Source of the DNA: Streptococcus sp.
GTDB lineage: Bacteria > Bacillota > Bacilli > Lactobacillales > Streptococcaceae
DNA: 32,643 bases
Assembly: GCF_030825805.1 (NCBI RefSeq)
Contig: NZ_JAPJPF010000017.1
Span: 1 to 32,643 of the forward strand
Direction of reading: 5' to 3'
In this document: piece by piece, positions 28,079 to 32,643 of the stretch
Numbering within the stretch: position 1 is the stretch's first letter
Layout of the letters: each line of letters starts with the position of its first letter
Program-made: the position numbers and the translations under genes
The notes under the pieces: model-generated
Databases searched by the model: none
The model's input: only the letters and a program-made list of their open reading frames with translations
Told to the model about the DNA's origin: nothing

Positions 28079-28495
28079 ATGACCTACTTAATTAAGCCAT
28101 ATGAATCAATTGGTGATTTTGTATTTGGTACTTCTCTTGAGGAAATACAAGAAAAATATGGAAAACCAGCAAGAATGGTTGAAGATAATATTATGAATAA
28201 TAAGGTGGAATATAGAAATGCTTGTGAGTTAGTTTATGAAAACAATAAATTGGTTTATGGGTATTGCTTAAAAGATTCTAATCCCATATTAGGAGATATT
28301 GAAATATTTAAAAATTCAATCGAAATTCTTAAAGCCATCGATTCAGAATTTATCGAAGGAAAAAAATATATTCTTTTTAAGAATCTCGGAATTTGCATAG
28401 GAGGTATGACAGGGAAAAAAATTCCTGAAGGTAAGTTATTAATTGCATTCGATAAAAATCACTTTGATTTTTTTGAATGTTTTATCGAGGTTTAA
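28079..28495 (+). CDS. Putative immunity protein 1 (unassigned family)
   Basis: 138 residues from the ATG with GGAAAGGG 6 nt upstream; a longer frame begins at 28028 but lacks a ribosome site. It starts YLIKPYESIGDFVFGTSLEEIQ, a pattern (IKPYE-IG-FG-S-EEI, then KYGKP) I associate with small immunity-like proteins next to polymorphic toxins. The C-terminal part is KNLGICIGGMTGKKIPEGK...ITFD-type beta/alpha. No signal peptide or TM segment, so cytosolic. It is strongly AT-rich. Its place directly behind an Rhs fragment supports an immunity role; the family name is uncertain. Confidence 0.7.
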   Translation: MTYLIKPYESIGDFVFGTSLEEIQEKYGKPARMVEDNIMNNKVEYRNACELVYENNKLVYGYCLKDSNPILGDIEIFKNSIEILKAIDSEFIEGKKYILFKNLGICIGGMTGKKIPEGKLLIAFDKNHFDFFECFIEV

Positions 28496-28795
28496 TCGAA
28501 CTGTAGCCAATGAAACTTCTAATTCCGATGTAGAGTAAGCCGCAGCCTACACAAAACCTCCAATCCTGACGCAGGGAATGTGCGGTACGCACGCATACTG
28601 TTTTGTATTTCAGACAACCTTATATATTGCGCTCCATGAAATAATCTGATTTTGCATCATTATAGTAGAAATACGGCGCAAATAATACTGAGAGATTTAC
28701 ATAGTGTCATTAGGCATACTGGTCCTGCAAGTGTCATGCGTAATAAGAAGAAAATCGGAAGAACATGTCCATAAACTTTAACTGGAGTAAACATT
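28496..28795 (+). repeat. Cassette-boundary region with direct repeat A (28539-28620)
   Basis: Positions 28539-28620 match 30907-30984. Both contain AAACCTCCAATCC, GACG, then GGTACGCACG, and end in a DUS-like TTCAGAC(A/G)ACCT. In this copy the uptake motif is degenerate (TTCAGACAACCT at 28609-28620, one mismatch) and the second arm of the hairpin is missing. From 28640 to 28774 a short open frame ends HTGPASVMRNKKKIG before a stop. It may be the end of a lost toxin tip, but this is weak. Confidence 0.6.
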
Positions 28796-29392
28796 ATGAG
28801 TACAAGAATGCAAACTTTAATAGAAAAAATGGGTGGAGTTGTAAGGGTCGGAGCAAAGCCTTTCGCTCCTTTATCACGAGAAATAATGTCAAAATTTCTA
28901 GATATTGATAGAAAAGAATTTTCTGATTATTTAGATTATTTGACGTGTTTTGGAGGAGAGACATATCTAAATGAAGTATTTTATAAATTAACCATGTATG
29001 ACAATGGGCTACCAAGCTATTGTTATCCCCCTGATTCACCGATAGAAAATGTTGTAATAAAGAAAGGGGAATTTGGTTGTTTCTATGGAGAAGGGGAATC
29101 GTATCAAACTGGCTATTCATTGAGCGGAGCTATAAAAAAAATGGAAAATAGGATTCCTACAAATTTTTTACCTATTGCTGAGAATAACTACGGAGATAGG
29201 ATATGTCTTTGTATAAAAGGGGAAAAAATAGGAAAAATTTTTTATTGGTACCATGAAAACGAATGGGATGAAGAAGATTATTTGGATGAATTTGGTGTAC
29301 AAATGCCTGAAGAAGTAAAGATGCAAAATATGTATTTAGTCGGAGAAGATTTGTATGACTGTTTTAATCGTATGGTCTTAGAAGAAGAATAA
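28796..29392 (+). CDS. SUKH (SMI1/KNR4) superfamily immunity protein
   Basis: 198-residue cytosolic protein. The SUKH core is visible: an N-terminal helix, then FLPIAENNYGDRICLCIKG near 122-140 and KIFYWYHENEWDEEDY near 146-160, the FLPIA-GD-ICL / GKIYYWDHE signature of SMI1/KNR4-type immunity proteins. These neutralise many unrelated nuclease and deaminase toxin tips. GGAG lies 9 nt before the ATG. The next ORF starts 36 nt downstream. No intact cognate toxin is upstream. The DNA is AT-rich, as are the other immunity ORFs here. Confidence 0.85.
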   Translation: MSTRMQTLIEKMGGVVRVGAKPFAPLSREIMSKFLDIDRKEFSDYLDYLTCFGGETYLNEVFYKLTMYDNGLPSYCYPPDSPIENVVIKKGEFGCFYGEGESYQTGYSLSGAIKKMENRIPTNFLPIAENNYGDRICLCIKGEKIGKIFYWYHENEWDEEDYLDEFGVQMPEEVKMQNMYLVGEDLYDCFNRMVLEEE

Positions 29393-29428
29393 TTATTTGA
29401 AATTATCCGATTATCATAGGAGATTATC

Positions 29429-29752
29429 ATGGATATGACATTATTTAATTTTCGGACATTTTGGGAGGCAAACTCTGATGAAGACTATCGTGAAGATATT
29501 ATCAGAATGTCTATTGCACTTATGACATTTCTTAAAAAGAATGGTTTACTTGTTGATATTGATCCTTTTAATGAGGACGGTTCTATTAAAGAAAATATCG
29601 TTATTAGAAAATCTAATGTAACTGAGGAAGGATTCCAATTATTTGTTAAACCAGTAAATAATTGGTGGGATGCTTTGGATAGGGGGACTCCTCCCGAGAA
29701 AGTTACTATTTTGGAGAATGGCTTGAAAAAAATTCGTGGTGCGAACAAGTAA
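29429..29752 (+). CDS. Putative immunity protein 3 (unassigned)
   Basis: 107 residues. AGGAGA lies 5 nt before the ATG. It begins MDMTLFNFRTFWEANSDEDY and continues with a helix (IIRMSIALMTFLKKNGLLVD) and an alpha/beta second half with NNWWDALDRG near 76. No TM segment or secretion signal. I do not recognise the family. The short distance to the SUKH gene and the DUS hairpin 8 nt after its stop mark it as the last gene of a two-gene immunity cassette. Confidence 0.7.
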   Translation: MDMTLFNFRTFWEANSDEDYREDIIRMSIALMTFLKKNGLLVDIDPFNEDGSIKENIVIRKSNVTEEGFQLFVKPVNNWWDALDRGTPPEKVTILENGLKKIRGANK

Positions 29753-29760
29753 TTTTATAT

Positions 29761-29800
29761 TTTCAGACGGCCTCAATATCGCTTTTGAGGCCGTCTGAAA
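29761..29800. terminator. Inverted AG-DUS pair forming a terminator-like hairpin
   Basis: TTTCAGACGGCCTCA (29761-29775) pairs perfectly over 15 bp with TGAGGCCGTCTGAAA (29786-29800). Each arm contains a 12-bp neisserial uptake sequence (AGGCCGTCTGAA, AG-DUS dialect). Inverted DUS pairs acting as terminators behind genes are characteristic of Neisseria. About 35 bases beyond it (GTTCTTTAA...CAGTCAG) repeat after the second hairpin at 30972. Confidence 0.9.
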
Positions 29801-29831
29801 TATTCGTTCTTTAAAAATCTCATCACTAGTC

Positions 29832-30117
29832 AGCGTGAAGGTCGTTTGGGACGGCAACTACACCTCTATCTACACCGACCCAGACTCCTATGAGCCTTTA
29901 GCACAAGTTCGCGATTGAACAACCGAAGACAGATAAAGTCGCCAACAAACCCACTACTTCCACTGCCACCAAATCGGCATCTCAAGAGAGATGACCGACA
30001 TTCATGGTAATCTCCTGTGATACGACGAATATACCGCTTGGGTTGTTGGGTGGAGATAACCTATATCATCTAACACCTAATGCAAATAATTGGATAGATC
30101 CTTTAAGATTGTACTAG
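29832..30117 (+). pseudogene. Rhs core fragment 2, with nonsense codons and an internal deletion
   Basis: Frame from 29832 reads VWDGNYTSIYTDPDSYEPLA then VRD, stop (TGA 29916), TTEDR, stop (TAA 29934), then THYFHCHQIGISREMTDIHG and NLL, stop (TGA 30018), YDEYTAW. After a frameshifting deletion of roughly 50 codons the conserved end GGDNLYHLTPNANNWIDPL follows, ending LY and TAG (30115). WIDPL is the usual junction between Rhs core and variable toxin tip. Two TGA stops sit where tryptophan (TGG) is expected. No start codon, so clearly non-functional. Confidence 0.88.
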
Positions 30118-30315
30118 ATGAATATTCCAAAAAATCATGGAGTAACTCAGAAATCTCATATTATCAATGTGCATTGCCACCATATTATTTTTAAAGGATC
30201 ATTTGAACACTCTCCTAGTATGAACGCAGCATTTATTCGTTCAAGAGGCATAGCAAATAAATATAATATCCCATTAAACTATGATGTTAAAAACATTAAT
30301 GTTAATAGAGAATGA
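30118..30315 (+). pseudogene. Toxin-tip remnant with HHII motif (HNH/AHH-nuclease-like)
   Basis: 65 codons directly behind the Rhs WIDPLRLY-stop, in the same frame, starting at an ATG that has no ribosome site. It contains HCHHIIFKGSFEHSPSMNAA, and IANKYNIPLNYD near the end. The HHI(I/V)FKG...SR-I-KY-I-LN layout resembles the metal-binding half of AHH/HNH-type nuclease tips of polymorphic toxins. The domain is short, and the C-terminal helices are absent. One nonsense codon (TAG 30115) separates it from the core. The DUF4303-like immunity gene begins 34 nt later. Nuclease class is inferred. Confidence 0.6.
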
Positions 30316-30349
30316 TTGATATCAAAATTTCAATGAAAGGAAAATCAAA

Positions 30350-30913
30350 ATGAATATTTTAAGTAATTCTATAATTCAAGATTTAATTCAGAATGTATAT
30401 AAAGGAGTTACAGAGACATTTAACTATGTATTAGAGAGAAATAATTCTAATGATGTTTTTGCTTACTCATTATATATTGATGACTATTGCTCATATCTAG
30501 GTTGGGCTGCTAACACTATTTCTCACTACGAAATAGAAAGACTAAACTACCCAAAAGAAGAACATCCTTTTATTAAATGGTATTACCCTCAATTTGCAAT
30601 AGGGCTTGGAGAGGTTCCTGAGAAAATAGATAGTATATTCAATAATGAGATTCAAAATATTCTTAATGATGCAAATGCATCAATAACAGAAAATAATTTT
30701 GAGCAATATCAGGCGGAAGTATATGACTCAATTATAGAAGGATTTAAAAAAGCGATAACAAGTGTAGATAAGGAAAAAACAAAAAATGCAATATTTTTTG
30801 TTTCTATTGCAGATAGTGATAATACAGAAATTATGGAAAATTATTCTGCTGAGCAATTGAATTCATATGAAAAGTTCATTACGTTCAAAAACAGATTTCA
30901 AAGCAAGTCGTAG
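30350..30913 (+). CDS. Putative immunity protein 4 (DUF4303-like)
   Basis: 187-residue cytosolic protein. AAAGGAA lies 8 nt upstream of the ATG. Features suggest the DUF4303 family: VFAYSLYIDDYCSYLGWAAN near 35-55 (the 'sly.dd...v...aNT' region), KWYYPQFAIGLGEV near 79-92 with the conserved W--P-W-like aromatic cluster, and AIFFVSIADSDNTEIMENYS near 146-165. That family is commonly an immunity partner of polymorphic toxins. It sits directly behind the HHII toxin remnant, its likely original target. Confidence 0.68.
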   Translation: MNILSNSIIQDLIQNVYKGVTETFNYVLERNNSNDVFAYSLYIDDYCSYLGWAANTISHYEIERLNYPKEEHPFIKWYYPQFAIGLGEVPEKIDSIFNNEIQNILNDANASITENNFEQYQAEVYDSIIEGFKKAITSVDKEKTKNAIFFVSIADSDNTEIMENYSAEQLNSYEKFITFKNRFQSKS

Positions 30914-31045
30914 CCCGTACGAAACCTCCAATCCCGACGTAAGTGTGCGCGGTACGCACGTAGCTTCTGTTTTTCAGACGACCTCACTATCCTCTTTAAG
31001 GTCGTCTGAAATATGGGTTCTTTAACAATCTCGTTACCAGTCAGT
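30907..31045. repeat. Cassette-boundary repeat B with inverted AG-mucDUS pair
   Basis: Positions 30907-30984 match boundary repeat A at 28539-28620. The hairpin TTTCAGACGACCT (30972-30984) / AGGTCGTCTGAAA (30999-31011) holds two copies of AGGTCGTCTGAA, the AG-mucDUS dialect known from N. mucosa/N. sicca-type commensals. The tail GTTCTTTAACAATCTCG...CAGTCAG matches the tail of the 29761 hairpin. It overlaps the last bases of the preceding gene and should terminate it. Confidence 0.88.
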
Positions 31046-31081
31046 TACAATATGTAGTTTCTCGAGGAGCATTATTATATT

Positions 31082-31315
31082 ATGGAAATTAAAAAAGAGT
31101 CTAACGACTATATTATTAAATTAAACAACCATGAAGCCTTAGTTTTTTTTGAATGGCTTGTTAAGTTCGTTGAAAATAATGAAATTATTGATGAAGCTGA
31201 GCAAAAAATACTATATGACTTAGAATGCTTATTAGAATCCACATTAGAAGAACCTTTTATGGAGAATTATAAAGATCTAATACATATAGCTAAAAAATCT
31301 ATTATCAATAATTAG
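31082..31315 (+). CDS. Small putative immunity protein 5
   Basis: 77 residues, all-helical pattern: NHEALVFFEWLVKFVENN near 16-33, then DEAEQKILYDLECLLESTL near 37-55 and MENYKDLIHIAKKSI at the end. This HEALVFFEWL...AEQ-L-DLE-LLE...Y-LL--A arrangement recurs in small proteins near polymorphic toxins, but I cannot give a family name. GAGGAG lies 12 nt before the ATG. It follows the DUS hairpin and precedes Rhs fragment 3 (start about 10 nt later). Cytosolic, AT-rich. Confidence 0.68.
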   Translation: MEIKKESNDYIIKLNNHEALVFFEWLVKFVENNEIIDEAEQKILYDLECLLESTLEEPFMENYKDLIHIAKKSIINN

Positions 31316-31325
31316 CAAGCTGTAG

Positions 31326-31736
31326 ATTGAGACGAACCTCAACAAATTGGTTAAAGCCCAAATCTTTAAAAAAGACGGCAGCAAAGAGACTTGGGCCTAT
31401 ACCTACGACGCCTTGGACAGAAGGATAGGCAAAGGTTCTCTGAAAGATGGAGAAGTTTCAGGAATGTCATTCCCGCATGATTTAAGCGGGAGCTGCCAGA
31501 AAACCCACTACTTCCACTCCGATCAAGTCGGTATACCGCGTGAGAAAACCGACATAAACGGCAATCTGTTGTAGTACGGCGAATACACCGCATGGGGTCG
31601 TCTGAAAAAGGATAATCGAGTTTATAATGATGCGGCACTAAATCTAGATGGAACTATTCACGATAAGCATCGAAGAATCCTCCCATTCTCCAAAGATGAT
31701 AGAGATTTCTTATTTTGCCAAGGATGGAAAACATAA
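31326..31736 (+). pseudogene. Rhs core fragment 3 plus toxin-tip end, one in-frame TAG
   Basis: One reading frame gives NKLVKAQIFKKDGSKETW, AYTYDALDRRIGKG, a non-canonical 20-residue stretch, KTHYFHSDQVGIPREKTDIN, GNLL, then TAG at 31572-31574 where W is expected, YGEYTAWGRLKKDNRVY, and a tip end NLDGTIHDKHRRILPFSKDD...GWKT with TAA. Nothing of the DPIGL core end is present, so a deletion joins the core to a late piece of a tip. The TAA overlaps the next gene's ATG (TAATG), the usual toxin-immunity spacing. No start codon. Confidence 0.85.
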
Positions 31737-32254
31737 TGGAATACTTAAAACTATTAACAAAGTTAGCAAAAACTGAAAAATCATATCAGTATGATGAAAT
31801 AATTAAATTACTTAAGCATCCTGTTGAATTTGAGGAAATTCCTTTGATTACTAGAACTGGAAGAGAAAAACCATTTTTGAAAATGCTATCCCCAAAACAG
31901 TTGAATTTGTTCTTTTTAAATACTGCGATATTTTACATTAATAATATAAATTTAATGGCAAAAGATATTTTGATAGATAACGATTTATCAATATGTATAA
32001 CATACCCGGATATAAGTTTTGAATTACATAATCTATATAGTTTTTATATACCTAACATCTGTATTTATAGATCGAAATATGAAAATACATTTAAAAATTA
32101 TCCAGTCTTAAATTTAGAAAATTTCTCATGGTTACATGAATATTCATCTGATTTTAATTATAAAGACATTTTTAACATTGTTTACTCTAAATTTGATGAC
32201 GGTTTTGGCCATGAAATTTTTAGGGTATTTATATTAAAAAAGGAGGATATTTAA
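31736..32254 (+). CDS. Putative immunity protein 6 (unassigned)
   Basis: 172 residues from the ATG overlapping the stop of the preceding toxin remnant; AAGGATGG lies upstream within that remnant. A longer frame from a TTG at 31715 is less likely. It starts MEYLKLLTKLAKTEKSYQYD, followed by EEIPLITRTGREKPFLKMLS and an alpha/beta second half (FELHNLYSFYIPNICIYRS; DDGFGHEIFRVFILKKED at the end). No TM or signal. I do not recognise the family. Position and overlap support immunity to the tip whose last 30 residues survive just before it. Confidence 0.72.
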   Translation: MEYLKLLTKLAKTEKSYQYDEIIKLLKHPVEFEEIPLITRTGREKPFLKMLSPKQLNLFFLNTAIFYINNINLMAKDILIDNDLSICITYPDISFELHNLYSFYIPNICIYRSKYENTFKNYPVLNLENFSWLHEYSSDFNYKDIFNIVYSKFDDGFGHEIFRVFILKKEDI

Positions 32255-32568
32255 AACAAGCGTAAATAGAAATAGCCTCCTCCTAACGCATACATTAAGG
32301 TTTTATGAACCCCTAAACCCTCACTCACCCAGCTTTCAGACGACCCCATCCCCAACAGAAGCAAGCCGCCAACAAGCCCACTACTTCCACTACGACCAAT
32401 TCGGGATACCGCACACCAACCCTTCCGATTGCAAAACTTCCTTGTCCACACTGGCATGTAGCTACTGCCAAAATGGATAGAATTCTTATTCAAAAAAGAA
32501 ATAATGGGAATGGTGCATTTTCTTGGAAGTCCTACAAAGATAATGTAACCGTACAACATAGGAAATAG
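32255..32568 (+). pseudogene. Rhs core fragment 4 with frameshift, plus toxin-tip end
   Basis: After about 80 bases with no clear content, TTCAGACGACCC (32335-32346) marks a DUS-like site. HYFHYDQFGIP is encoded at 32379-32411. In another frame AHQPFRLQN (32411-32437) follows; in an intact core these motifs are about 30 codons apart, so a frameshifting deletion joins them. A third stretch (about 32470-32568) encodes a tip end, KMDRILIQKRNNGNGAFSW to SYKDNVTVQHRK, with TAG at 32566, 4 nt before the next ATG. No toxin can be made from this segment. Confidence 0.8.
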
Positions 32569-32572
32569 TATC

Positions 32573-32643
32573 ATGACAACTTTAGAAGATAAGATCTTTA
32601 CTTTAAAACAGAATCATTTAATGAAAAAAATGAAAGAAATTCA
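32573..32643 (+). CDS. Putative immunity protein 7, partial at window end
   Basis: Starts MTTLEDKIFTLKQNHLMKKM and runs off the window after 23 codons. AGGA lies about 10 nt before the ATG, and a toxin-tip remnant ends 4 nt upstream. By position it should be the immunity gene of that remnant. Too short to assign. Confidence 0.55.
   Translation, partial: MTTLEDKIFTLKQNHLMKKMKEI

Larger units (their letters stand above)
27767..32643 (+). mobile_element. Rhs remnant / immunity-gene island of probable neisserial origin (continues past window)
   Basis: From the zwf stop to the window end, GC-rich degraded Rhs 3' segments alternate with AT-rich intact small ORFs. Four Rhs remnants, six complete immunity-like ORFs and one cut by the window edge are visible. 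Neisserial uptake sequences (AGGCCGTCTGAA, AGGTCGTCTGAA) form inverted pairs at 29761-29800 and 30972-31011. Repeated boundary blocks occur at 28539/30907 and 29761/30972. No integrase, transposase or attachment site is visible, so entry by transformation and recombination is more plausible than a self-moving element. An assembly chimera cannot be excluded. Confidence 0.75.

Noticed and set aside
28640..28774. Possible SEC-C-type toxin tail (…RNKKKIG) before the SUKH gene
   Set aside because: Only a few residues resemble the motif, and the cysteine pattern is missing; listed as a weak possibility in the repeat entry.
30018..31574. Stop-codon recoding (TGA/TAG read as tryptophan) in the Rhs remnants
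   Set aside because: Other stops, a frameshift and internal deletions show ordinary decay, and the flanking genes use the normal code.
27767..32643. Integrative element or prophage
   Set aside because: No integrase, transposase, tRNA target or att-like direct repeats are visible within the window.

Overview
The first 27.8 kb is a low-GC, gene-dense chromosomal segment of an oral Streptococcus of the mitis/sanguinis/parasanguinis type. This rests on gene content and order: ppc next to ftsW, a MacAB-like efflux operon divergent from gor, hprK-lgt-DUF948-YtxH, two neighbouring U32-family genes, and a DUF3270 gene. It also fits the strong AGGAGG ribosome sites and extended -10 promoters. The species cannot be fixed by eye.

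Layout of the streptococcal part: ppc and ftsW (minus); a membrane-anchored GH25 protein, a YbaK-type deacylase and a histidine phosphatase (plus); a multi-hairpin element; lysS (minus); a three-gene MacB permease / ATPase / adaptor operon (minus) divergent from glutathione reductase (plus); a cyclase-family hydrolase (minus); a 175-bp repeat copy; a PC4/YdbC-like protein (minus) and a small unknown protein (plus); two U32 tRNA-hydroxylation proteins, trhP2 and trhP1 (minus); DUF3270 (plus); hprK, lgt, DUF948 and YtxH (minus operon); a second repeat copy, inverted; PspC, SprT-like and tex (minus); a 48-residue microprotein, a YraQ-type permease and a TIGR03943 protein as an overlapping plus-strand operon; then zwf. 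Three genes (GH25, trhP1, tex) have a -10 box only 7-8 nt before the ATG and no Shine-Dalgarno, which predicts leaderless transcripts.

At the zwf stop codon the sequence changes character. From about 27767 to the window end lies an array of broken 3' pieces of an Rhs/YD-repeat polymorphic toxin gene. The pieces are GC-rich and contain motifs such as HYFH-DQ-GIPRE, NLL(W)YGEYTAWG and GGDNLY...WIDPL. They alternate with AT-rich, intact small ORFs that look like immunity genes (one SUKH/SMI1-KNR4, one DUF4303-like, others unassigned). I count six complete immunity-like ORFs and one cut by the window edge, four Rhs remnants, and no intact toxin. The island also carries 12-bp neisserial DNA uptake sequences (AGGCCGTCTGAA and AGGTCGTCTGAA) as inverted pairs. 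That points to a commensal Neisseria donor.

The main hypothesis is a cross-phylum acquired 'immunity archive': displaced Rhs toxin-tip/immunity cassettes of neisserial origin, decayed to immunity genes, sitting directly behind streptococcal zwf. The main competing explanation is an assembly chimera joining Streptococcus and Neisseria DNA at the zwf end. The sequence alone cannot exclude it; reads or PCR across 27700-27850 would decide.
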